Assembly: GCF_009192735.1 (NCBI RefSeq)
Contig: NZ_VTFU01000003.1
Span: 62,001 to 126,000 of the forward strand
DNA: 64,000 bases
Reading direction: 5' to 3'
Source of the DNA: Arthrobacter gandavensis
GTDB lineage: Bacteria; Actinomycetota; Actinomycetes; Actinomycetales; Micrococcaceae
A program made the position numbers and the translations under genes. Of this stretch, positions 15,706-22,536 are shown in pieces (position 1 is the stretch's first letter; the number at the start of each line of letters is the position of its first letter). The notes below the pieces were generated by a model that was not told where the DNA came from, searched no databases, and worked only from the letters and a program-made list of their open reading frames with translations.

Positions 15706-17552
15706 GTGCTTCTTTCACTGGGGGATGCACCGGAGCGCACGGAGGACATTGGTTCCGCCGTCCGGTCCCCGTTATCGAAGCTGTTGAGGGCATCGGCGGC
15801 GCGGACCAGGGCGAGGTGGGAAAAAGCCTGGGGAAAGTTTCCGGCCATGGTGTTGTTTACCGGATCGTACTCCTCGCTCAGCAGACCCAGTTCATTGGAG
15901 TAGCCCACCAGCTGGTCCATGAGTGCGCCGGCCTCCTCGGTCCGGCCGGTGGCGGCGTACTGCTCCACCAGCCAGAAGCTGCAGGCAAGGAAGGGATTTT
16001 CTCCGGTGGGGAGGCCGTCCACGCCGGTATGGGTGGCATAGCGCAGCAGCAGGCCGGATTCGGTCAGCAGGTCCTTCTCCAGCCGCTCCACCGTGCCGAG
16101 CATGCGCTCGTCGTCGTACGGCAGGAAACCGACCTGCGGCAGCTGCAGGAGGGCCGCGTCCACCTCGGTGCTTCCGTAATACTGCGTGAAGGACCCGAGC
16201 TCGGGGTTGTAGCCCCGGTTCAGGATCTCCTCGCGCAGTCCGTCCCGCAGGGCGTCCCACAATTCCACCGGCCCGTCCAGGCCGTACGTCCGGGCTGCAG
16301 TGGCCGCGCGGTCAAAGGCAGCCCACATCATGACCCGGGAATGCGTAAAGTGCTGGGGCTCCCCGCGCATTTCCCAGATCCCGTGGTCCTTGTCCTCAAG
16401 ATGCCGCTCCAGGAAGGACATTAGGGCACGCTGCAGCGGCCAGGAGAAGTGGTCCTCGGCCACCCCGTTCTCCCGCAGCTTGGCGAGCGCCACCATCACT
16501 TCGCCGACGACGTCGGCCTGGTACTGGCTGACCGCCCGGTTTCCCACCCGGACGGGAACGGCCCCCCGGTAGCCGGAGAACTGCGTGAGGATACGCTCGG
16601 GCAGGTCACGGGCGCCGTCCACGGCGTACATGATCTGCAGGTCCTCCGGGTCACCGGCAACGGCGCGGAGCAGCCAGTTGCGCCACTGGAGGGCCTCATC
16701 CGCGTACCCGTGCCCCAGCATGGCTTCCAGCGTCAGCGCGGCATCCCGCAGCCAGCAGTAGCGGTAGTCCCAGTTCCGCTCGCCACCGGCCACCTCCGGG
16801 AGTGATGTGGTGGGAGCCGCAACAATGCCGCCCGTGGACTCATGAGTCAGTGCACGCAGCACCAGCAGGGAACGCTGAACCGCACTCTCATAGCGGGGAG
16901 CGGGCTGGCAGTGCGCGGCCCATCCCTCCCAGTAATCGGCAGTGGATTCCAGTGCAGCATCAACATCGGTCAGCGCCGGGGCATCGGAGTGGGAGCGGTA
17001 CCAGGTCAGCTCAAGGTCCACCTGCTCCCCGGCCGCCACGCTAAACCTGCCCACATGCCGGTGGTCCTCGGCCACGGGGAGGTTGCCGCCGCGCAGGACC
17101 AGGGCGCTGGGACCGGCGATGGCGAGCAGCCGCTCGCCGTGCGGATAAGGATCCCGGCGCATCCAAGGCAGGACGGTTCCGTAATTGAACCGCACCTCCA
17201 GCTCCTGGCGCATGTGTACCGTGCCGCTGATTCCCTGCACCCGGCGCACGATCGAAGCCCGGCCGTCACCCACCGGCATGAATTCGGTGACCAGCACGGC
17301 TCCGGTCTCTGTGGCCCAGCGGGTCTGCAGGATGAAGGTGGAGCCCAGGTAGCTGCGGTGGACGACGTCGGCATCGCCGTCAGGTGCCAGCAGCCAGCGG
17401 CCCTGGTCCTCGGTTCCCAGCAGCGCCCCGAAGACCGACGGCGCATCAAACCGCGGCAGGCACAGCCAATCAATGCTCCCCCGCCGGGATATCAGGGCAC
17501 CCGTGTGCAGGTCCGACACCAGCGCATAATCCTCAATCGGGGCAGCCATCAT
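15702..17552 (-). CDS. Glycoside hydrolase family 15 protein (trehalase/glucoamylase-like)
   Basis: A ~616-residue intracellular enzyme with an N-terminal beta-sandwich (IEDYALVSDLHTGALISRRGSIDWLCLPRFD) and an (alpha/alpha)6 catalytic barrel. The barrel carries GGERNWDYRYCWLRDAAL (~260) and GENPFLACSFWLVEQY, which hold the two catalytic carboxylates. In actinobacteria this group includes GH15 trehalases, so trehalose is a plausible but unproven substrate. Start: ATGs at 17552 and 17549 follow GAGTGGG. A TTG at 17561 is less likely. It leads the GH15-DoxX-phosphoesterase operon. Confidence 0.88.
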   Translation of the reverse strand: MMAAPIEDYALVSDLHTGALISRRGSIDWLCLPRFDAPSVFGALLGTEDQGRWLLAPDGDADVVHRSYLGSTFILQTRWATETGAVLVTEFMPVGDGRASIVRRVQGISGTVHMRQELEVRFNYGTVLPWMRRDPYPHGERLLAIAGPSALVLRGGNLPVAEDHRHVGRFSVAAGEQVDLELTWYRSHSDAPALTDVDAALESTADYWEGWAAHCQPAPRYESAVQRSLLVLRALTHESTGGIVAAPTTSLPEVAGGERNWDYRYCWLRDAALTLEAMLGHGYADEALQWRNWLLRAVAGDPEDLQIMYAVDGARDLPERILTQFSGYRGAVPVRVGNRAVSQYQADVVGEVMVALAKLRENGVAEDHFSWPLQRALMSFLERHLEDKDHGIWEMRGEPQHFTHSRVMMWAAFDRAATAARTYGLDGPVELWDALRDGLREEILNRGYNPELGSFTQYYGSTEVDAALLQLPQVGFLPYDDERMLGTVERLEKDLLTESGLLLRYATHTGVDGLPTGENPFLACSFWLVEQYAATGRTEEAGALMDQLVGYSNELGLLSEEYDPVNNTMAGNFPQAFSHLALVRAADALNSFDNGDRTAEPMSSVRSGASPSERST

Positions 17553-17646
17553 CCCACTCAATCACACTGCCGCGGCTTGTCCTAGGAGGCCCTATGGTGC
17601 CCTGCGTTTGCTGAGATGGCGCCCTGCCAAGCAGACTGACAATATT

Positions 17647-17733
17647 GGCTGAAGACGGAAGTCGGATTGGCTGAAGACGGAAGCCGGAGTGGCTGGACCC
17701 GAAATCAGGTTGGCTGGAGACGATATTTGGCTG
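17647..17733. repeat. Degenerate direct repeats, five GGCTG cores at 17-22 nt spacing
   Basis: TTGGCTG-type cores begin at 17647, 17669, 17691, 17712 and 17729 (spacings 22, 22, 21, 17). The first two units share GGCTGAAGACGGAAG exactly and later ones drift. They lie in the 293-bp divergent intergenic region between the GH15 gene and the DUF445 leader ORF. Helical-turn spacing (~2 turns) would suit a multi-site operator, but it could also be a decaying tandem duplication. The rest of this intergenic stretch shows nothing else recognisable. Confidence 0.5.
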
Positions 17734-17798
17734 GACGGCTCCGGCCCCGTCACCGAACCGGCCGGGGCACACAAACCGGCATAAGCACGAGGAGCGGC

Positions 17799-17858
17799 AT
17801 GACCATTCTTTCAACCCGTCCCGTCCGGCGCGTCCGGACCGGCGGAGCCTGCGCATGA
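17799..17858 (+). CDS. Predicted 19-residue leader ORF coupled to the DUF445 gene
   Basis: ATG 17799 is preceded by a good Shine-Dalgarno (GAGGAG, 17789-17794, spacing 4). It encodes MTILSTRPVRRVRTGGACA. Its TGA overlaps the ATG of the DUF445 gene as ATGA. DUF445 itself lacks a strong Shine-Dalgarno, so ribosomes probably reach it by re-initiation. The peptide is Arg-rich and has no family resemblance. Confidence 0.5.
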   Translation: MTILSTRPVRRVRTGGACA

Positions 17859-19111
17859 GCGTCCTGCTGCTGAACGACGCCGAGCGCGCAGCCGGCCTGC
17901 GCCGCATGAAGATGCTGGCCACCGGGTTACTGGTGCTGCTGGCGGTCATTTTCGTCTTTTCCTTTGCCCTGCAGGACCGCTATCCCTGGCTGCAGTATGT
18001 CCGCGCCGCTGCGGAGGGCGGCATGGTGGGCGCACTGGCGGACTGGTTCGCCGTCACGGCGCTTTTTAAGCACCCCATGGGCGTGAAGATCCCGCACACG
18101 GCCATCATTCCCCGGAAGAAGGACCAGATTGGCGCCTCCCTGGGCCAGTTCGTGGAAAGCAACTTCCTCTCCGAGGAGGTCATCCGGCAGAAGCTTGGGT
18201 CCATGGAACTGGCGCAGAAGGCCGGTGCATGGCTGGAACGGCCGGAAAGCGCGGCCAGGGTGGCCACCGAGGGATCCGCGGCCATCCGCGGCATCCTCCG
18301 CGTCCTGGATGACGACGCCGTCAAGAGCGTCCTGGAATCCATGTTCCGGCGCCACGTGGTTGATCCGCCGTGGGGTCCGCCCATGGGCCGCGTCGCGGAG
18401 CGGGTCTTCGAGGAGGGCCACCACCACCAGCTGGTGAACCTGGTGGTGGACAGCATCAACGATTGGGTGGCGGCAAACCCCGATGTCATCTCCGAACTGG
18501 TGACCCAGCGGTCGCCGTCGTGGGTTCCGTCCTTCGTCGATGACCTGGTGGGAGACCGCGTCCAGTTGGAAGTGCGGCGCTTCCTGAACGCCGTGCAGGA
18601 TGACCCGGACCACGAACTCCGCCGCGCCCTGGACGACTACCTCAAGGGACTGGCCAGGGACCTGCAGCAGGATCCGGCCGTCATGGCCAAGGCCGATGCC
18701 ATCAAGGAACAGGTCCTTGACGATCCCCGGGTCCAGCAGCTCATCACCTCGACTTGGGCCACCATCAAAAATGCCCTGACCACCGCGGTTGATGATCCGG
18801 ACAGCGAGCTGACGCGCAACTTCAAGGCAGCGGTGCAGGACTTCGGCCGCCGGCTGAGCACTGACGCGGAGCTCGCCGCGAAGGTGAACACCTGGATTGC
18901 CGACGGCGCCGGCTACCTGGTCAAGACCTACAGCAGTGACATCGCCGCGGTGATCACGGAGACGGTGGAGCACTGGGACGCCCAGGAAACGTCAGAGAAG
19001 ATTGAGCTCCAGGTCGGCAAGGACCTGCAGTTCATCCGCATCAACGGCACGGTGGTCGGCTCACTGGCGGGCCTGGTGATCTTTACCGTCGCGCACGCCG
19101 TCTTTGGCTAG
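17855..19111 (+). CDS. DUF445 (YjiN-like) membrane protein
   Basis: A 418-residue protein. A hydrophobic segment lies at ~20-42, followed by AAAEGGMVGALADWFAVTALFKHPMG(V)KIPHTAIIPRKKDQIG, the signature of the DUF445 family. The long central region is helical and acidic. A second membrane segment sits at the C-terminus (VVGSLAGLVIFTVAHAVFG). This is a topologically N-in/C-anchored protein with a large helical middle. Function of the family is unknown. It is translationally coupled to a 19-codon leader ORF. Confidence 0.85.
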   Translation: MSVLLLNDAERAAGLRRMKMLATGLLVLLAVIFVFSFALQDRYPWLQYVRAAAEGGMVGALADWFAVTALFKHPMGVKIPHTAIIPRKKDQIGASLGQFVESNFLSEEVIRQKLGSMELAQKAGAWLERPESAARVATEGSAAIRGILRVLDDDAVKSVLESMFRRHVVDPPWGPPMGRVAERVFEEGHHHQLVNLVVDSINDWVAANPDVISELVTQRSPSWVPSFVDDLVGDRVQLEVRRFLNAVQDDPDHELRRALDDYLKGLARDLQQDPAVMAKADAIKEQVLDDPRVQQLITSTWATIKNALTTAVDDPDSELTRNFKAAVQDFGRRLSTDAELAAKVNTWIADGAGYLVKTYSSDIAAVITETVEHWDAQETSEKIELQVGKDLQFIRINGTVVGSLAGLVIFTVAHAVFG

Positions 19112-19117
19112 GAGGGC

Positions 19118-19861
19118 CTAGCTGTCCGGCAGTTTCCGCAGGTCTTCCGCGAGTTCACCGGGAATGCTGTCCGGTGCCGGGCCGAAGGCCTTCCGGGCCG
19201 TCTTGATGACTCCCTTGCCCATCGCGTGGTTGCCGGCGCCGCCGACAACGGCACCAACTCCCAGCGGAAGCGCACGCCCGAGCATTGCGGTGCCCTGGCG
19301 GGCGACAATGCGCTTGGTGAACTGCCGGCGGATGGAGGAGCCCACACTGCCCATCAGGCTCGAGGGCATTCCACCCAGGGAACTGGCCCAGGGCTTGGCC
19401 CCGCGGCCGGCCACTGACTGCATCATGGCGGTTCCCTCCTCGCCCAGCATGATGGCCATGACCATGGTCCGTGACCGTTCCGGATCCTCAAGCTGCACGC
19501 CGTGCAGCTCAGCCACGGACTGGGCGAACAGGGCCGTCGCCTCGAGGAATCCCACGGTTGCGGCCGCGGACAGGCCCAGGGCCGCCATGGTGCCGATTGC
19601 GGGTACGACGGCGGTTGCTCCCACCGCGGCTCCCCCGCCGGTGACTGTGGCCAGGTAGTGCTTCTCGATGATCGACACCAGCTCCGCCGGAGTGGCGTGG
19701 GGATGCTTGCGCTGGAGTCGGCGGATATTGGCCAGCACCAGCGGACGCTGGACCTCGACGGCGCGTTCCATTGCCCTCAGGAGTCCGGCTTTCGGCGTGC
19801 CGTCCTTCTCGAAGACAGCACCTCCGGCAACCTTGAAGGCACGGTTGGATGCAAAACCCAC
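19118..19861 (-). CDS. EcsC-like family protein
   Basis: A 247-residue protein with hydrophobic glycine-rich helices. It contains TVTGGGAAVGATAVVPAIGTMAALGLSAAATVGFLEATALFAQSVAELHGV (~90-145) and a C-terminal LPLGVGAVVGGAGNHAMGKGVIKTARKAFGP. That C-terminal motif is shared by actinobacterial EcsC-family proteins of unknown role. GTG start preceded by AAAGGAG. It converges with DUF445 with only 6 bp between stops and no separate terminator. Confidence 0.65.
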   Translation of the reverse strand: MGFASNRAFKVAGGAVFEKDGTPKAGLLRAMERAVEVQRPLVLANIRRLQRKHPHATPAELVSIIEKHYLATVTGGGAAVGATAVVPAIGTMAALGLSAAATVGFLEATALFAQSVAELHGVQLEDPERSRTMVMAIMLGEEGTAMMQSVAGRGAKPWASSLGGMPSSLMGSVGSSIRRQFTKRIVARQGTAMLGRALPLGVGAVVGGAGNHAMGKGVIKTARKAFGPAPDSIPGELAEDLRKLPDS

Positions 19862-19942
19862 GGCAACGCTCCTTTTCCAACTTCGGCGAACCGGCGCGGT
19901 AACCCGGCCGGGTTAAGCCTACGTGAGGGTGATATGAGAAAA

Positions 19943-19972
19943 GCGGGGCCGGCGGAAATCCGCCGGCCCCGC
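19943..19972 (-). terminator. Terminator of the GlsB gene
   Basis: A 14-bp perfect G/C stem (19943-19956 with 19959-19972) has a 2-nt loop. In the minus direction it is followed by TTTTCTCAT. It lies 48 bp after the glsB-like stop. Confidence 0.85.
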
Positions 19973-20020
19973 TGCCTGCACTGGTGCAGGGATCCGCGCC
20001 AAGACGCGGAACTCATGAAA

Positions 20021-20290
20021 CTACGCGCGGTTGCCACTCTTGCGAGTAACGAAGCCGTAGATCACGAGGACGACGAGGGAGCCGATGATGGCTACGAGCC
20101 AGGTCTCGATGGAGAAGAACTCGTTGATGTCAGCGCCGAACAGAGCGCCGCCGATCCAGCCACCGAGCAGGGCGCCGATGACACCGAGAACCAGAGTGGC
20201 GATCCAGCCGCCGCCCTGGCGGCCCGGAAGGATAGCCTTTGCGATTGCACCGGCGATAAGACCCAGAATAAGGAAAGCAATGAAACCCAT
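20021..20290 (-). CDS. GlsB/YeaQ/YmgE-family stress membrane protein
   Basis: An 89-residue protein with three hydrophobic segments: GFIAFLILGLIAGAIAKAILPG, GWIATLVLGVIGALLGGWIGGALFG and TWLVAIIGSLVVLVIYGFV. This is the exact layout of the transglycosylase-associated (GlsB/YeaQ) family, small membrane proteins induced by general stress. The start is well supported by AAGGAG 6-8 nt upstream. A single-gene unit with its own promoter region (20291-20456) and terminator. Confidence 0.9.
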   Translation of the reverse strand: MGFIAFLILGLIAGAIAKAILPGRQGGGWIATLVLGVIGALLGGWIGGALFGADINEFFSIETWLVAIIGSLVVLVIYGFVTRKSGNRA

Positions 20291-20365
20291 GTTGTACTCC
20301 TTGCTGTGTGAACGAGTGATGATTTCGTTGTTTTACTGTGCGACCTGTGGGCCGCGCTTTCCTCC

Positions 20366-20388
20366 ACTGTACTTCATAAGCATGCTTA
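20366..20388 (-). promoter_or_regulatory. Promoter region of the GlsB gene with a 12-bp palindrome
   Basis: TAAGCATGCTTA (20377-20388) is a perfect palindrome just upstream of a candidate -10 TACAGT (complement of 20366-20371). The predicted transcription start would leave a leader of roughly 70 nt. The palindrome sits where a repressor or activator would contact the -35/spacer region. Regulator unknown. Confidence 0.35.
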
Positions 20389-20456
20389 GGTAGTACTCGG
20401 CGGCGATTTTTCTTCGCCGGCCATAAATGTTAGGCACCTTTGTTTACCCCTCCACG

Positions 20457-21086
20457 TCAGGCTTGGGGTGATACATAACGACGCAGAAAGATACCGACGT
20501 CGCGGGTCTCTTCGGAGCCGATTGAGTGCCCCATCCCGGGGTATGTCCGGGCGGTCAATGCGGTATTTTCCCGAAGCCAATTCTCGGTGTGGAAAATTGC
20601 GTCCTCATTGATGACCCAATCGTTCCGGTCCCGCCCCCAGAAGTAGGGAACGGGCGTGGACAGCGGTTCGGCCATCGCCAGGAGTTCATTTTCGGCCACG
20701 AATCCGGACAACCCCACAACGGCGTCGAAACCCGCGGGCCGCAGCCTCAGCAGCGTGGTTGCCATGGCCATCCCCTGGGAAAACCCGAGCAGCGAGACGC
20801 CGGTGAAGGATCCCGCGGCACGGATCCGGTCCACCCGGGCCAGCAGTGCGGAAGCTGCCTCCAGCACTTCCGAAGTGTCCGAGCTGAGGTAGGGATCCAG
20901 CAGGAACCAACCGAAGGAATTCCCCACCGGAAAGCTGCCGCGCAGGGCAACCCCGGTGACCCCGGCCGGCAGGGACGGAAAAACGCGGACCATCGATGCT
21001 TCGTCGGCGCCGTAGCCGTGCAGCATCACCAGGAGGTGGGTTCCGGCGCGGGCTTCCTCTGGTGCTGACCAGGATTCAATGTGCAT
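20457..21086 (-). CDS. Alpha/beta hydrolase (phospholipase/carboxylesterase family)
   Basis: A 209-residue serine hydrolase. LLVMLHGYGADEASMVRVFP holds the oxyanion region. The nucleophile elbow is LLGFSQGMAMA (Ser of G-F-S-Q-G). The acid is within FWGRDRNDWVI and the base in YPGMGHSIGSEE. The fold matches the short carboxylesterase/phospholipase (YpfH/Est) family. Substrate unknown. The start has no Shine-Dalgarno but TAGGGT lies six bases upstream, which points to a leaderless mRNA. Confidence 0.85.
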   Translation of the reverse strand: MHIESWSAPEEARAGTHLLVMLHGYGADEASMVRVFPSLPAGVTGVALRGSFPVGNSFGWFLLDPYLSSDTSEVLEAASALLARVDRIRAAGSFTGVSLLGFSQGMAMATTLLRLRPAGFDAVVGLSGFVAENELLAMAEPLSTPVPYFWGRDRNDWVINEDAIFHTENWLRENTALTARTYPGMGHSIGSEETRDVGIFLRRYVSPQA

Positions 21087-21092
21087 CCACTC

Positions 21093-21098
21093 ACCCTA
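21093..21098 (-). promoter_or_regulatory. -10 box (TAGGGT), leaderless type, for the hydrolase
   Basis: TAGGGT followed by six bases (GAGTGG) and ATG at 21086 on the minus strand. Confidence 0.5.
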
Positions 21099-21222
21099 GA
21101 CCGCCGCCATGCCCTGATCCGCCTGGAAGATGTGCCGCTTCCCGGCGTCGGCCACCGGTATCTCTGCAGGCGGCCCCCGCCAACCAATGTGACGTCTCGG
21201 AGGCCCGCTCCGACGCCTGTTA

Positions 21223-21278
21223 TTGCAAGCGCCAATCCCCCAAAAGTACGCTGGACAAAGCGCACCAGACGTGGTGCG
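21223..21278 (+). promoter_or_regulatory. Candidate promoter and palindromic operator of the fructose operon
   Basis: TTGCAA (21223-21228) and TACGCT (21247-21252) are separated by 18 bp. Downstream, CGCACCA (21261-21267) and TGGTGCG (21272-21278) form a perfect 7-bp inverted repeat around GACG, covering about +3 to +20. An operator at that position would block transcription of fruK. No regulator gene is adjacent. Confidence 0.35.
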
Positions 21279-21363
21279 TGCCACAGACAGCGGGTGTTTA
21301 GGCCTAAGCTCCCACCACCTCCCACCCCCCATTGAACGGGCCCCTTCACGGCGCCCCGGGCCG

Positions 21364-21401
21364 CACGGGACCCACTGCACATCACGGGACCCACTGCACA
21401 T
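21364..21401. repeat. Exact tandem duplication of a 19-bp unit upstream of fruK
   Basis: CACGGGACCCACTGCACAT occurs at 21364-21382 and again, directly abutting, at 21383-21401. It lies in the predicted untranslated leader about 95-130 bp before fruK. It could be a regulator site pair, an RNA element or a recent slippage duplication. The remaining 418 bp of this intergenic region hold the hydrolase promoter, the candidate fru promoter and the mini-ORF. Confidence 0.85.
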
Positions 21402-21493
21402 ACGGCCCAATGATCCCAACCCTGCAGCAGAACAGCGGCTGAGACCCACAGCCACCGGACGATATCGCTGCGGGACCCCACAGGAGTCCACCC

Positions 21494-21508
21494 ATGGTGC
21501 TTCAATGA
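21494..21508 (+). CDS. Predicted 4-codon leader ORF (MVLQ) coupled to fruK
   Basis: ATG 21494 has AGGAG at 21482-21486 with an ideal 7-nt spacing. The frame is ATG GTG CTT CAA TGA, and the TGA overlaps the fruK ATG as ATGA. fruK itself has no Shine-Dalgarno at the right distance, so the ribosome-binding site seems to serve the mini-ORF and fruK is reached by re-initiation. It is inferred from spacing alone. Confidence 0.45.
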   Translation: MVLQ

Positions 21509-22536
21509 TTGTCACTCTCACGGTAAACCCCAGCTTGGACCGCACCGTTGAGCTGCCCGGCGCGCTGGTCCGCGGAGCTGTCCAGCGCGCCCAGGCAATC
21601 AGCGGCGACCCCGGCGGCAAAGGCGTCAATGTTTGCCGCGCGCTCACCGCATCCGGCGTCCAGGCGGTAGCCGTGCTTCCCGGCAGCGACAACGATCCCG
21701 TCATGGCTGGCCTGCGCGCCGCCGGGGTCAGCTATGCGAACATGCCCATTGCAGCCGCCCTCCGGAGCAACATCACGCTCACCGAACCGGACGGCACCAC
21801 CACCAAGATCAATATTCCGGGCACTCCCCTCGACGCAGCGCAGCAGGAAGACCTCATCAATCTGCTGGTCACCACGTGTGCGGCCGGGGAGGACGGCTCT
21901 CCGGCAGCATGGCTGGTGCTCGCCGGCTCCCTCCCGCCCGGCGCGGCACCGGATTTCTACGCCCGGGTAGCCCACGCGGTCCGGCAGCGTTTTGGAGAAG
22001 TGGCGCCCCGGATTGCCATTGACTCATCAGGCCCTCCGCTCTTGGGCGCTCTCCTGCATAACGCCGCCCCGGACCTGCTCAAACCCAATGCCGAGGAACT
22101 GGCTGAAGTGACCGGAATCGGCACGGAGGACGAGCTCGAGGCAGATCCCGATCTTGCGGTCAGCGCGGCCAGGACCCTTGTGGCACGGGGAGTGGGGGCA
22201 GTCCTGGCAACCCTCGGCGCCAAGGGGGCTCTGCTGGTCACCGCCGACGGCGCGTGGCAGGCAACCCGCCCTCCCGTTGTGGCCCGGTCAACTGTGGGCG
22301 CCGGTGATTCTTCCCTGGCCGGTTTCCTGTTGGCCGACGTCGCGGGGGCGCCGCCCCGGGACTGCCTTCGCCAGGCGGTCGCCCACGGCGCTGCGGCGGC
22401 TTCCCTTCCCGGCACCACAGTTCCCACGCTTGCCCAGACCGATCCGGGCGCCGTGAGCGTGAAGGAAATAGCAGGTCCCGTTGCGGTGCCGGGCACCAGT
22501 TCCCCCACGGCAGCATCCACCAAGGAGGAAGACTAA
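21505..22536 (+). CDS. fruK: 1-phosphofructokinase
   Basis: A 343-residue PfkB-family kinase that phosphorylates fructose-1-phosphate to fructose-1,6-bisphosphate. The N-terminus MIVTLTVNPSLDRTVELPG is diagnostic. ISGDPGGKGVNVCRAL is the substrate-binding GGKG motif. STVGAGDSSLAGFLLADVAG carries the catalytic Asp in G-A-G-D-S. The open frame extends upstream to 21223, but homology begins at 21505. Its stop overlaps the fruA start (TAATG). A longer C-terminal tail than usual (~residues 315-343) is Pro/Thr-rich. Confidence 0.93.
   Translation: MIVTLTVNPSLDRTVELPGALVRGAVQRAQAISGDPGGKGVNVCRALTASGVQAVAVLPGSDNDPVMAGLRAAGVSYANMPIAAALRSNITLTEPDGTTTKINIPGTPLDAAQQEDLINLLVTTCAAGEDGSPAAWLVLAGSLPPGAAPDFYARVAHAVRQRFGEVAPRIAIDSSGPPLLGALLHNAAPDLLKPNAEELAEVTGIGTEDELEADPDLAVSAARTLVARGVGAVLATLGAKGALLVTADGAWQATRPPVVARSTVGAGDSSLAGFLLADVAGAPPRDCLRQAVAHGAAAASLPGTTVPTLAQTDPGAVSVKEIAGPVAVPGTSSPTAASTKEED

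Noticed and set aside
17640-17740. CRISPR-like array
   Set aside because: The repeats are only ~7-15 bp, degenerate and with 17-22 nt period. There are no spacers of uniform length and no cas genes. Reported only as degenerate direct repeats.
21223-21504. In-frame N-terminal extension of fruK to 21223
   Set aside because: The extension is Pro/His/Arg-rich without similarity, and 1-phosphofructokinases start at MIVTLTVNPSLDRT.
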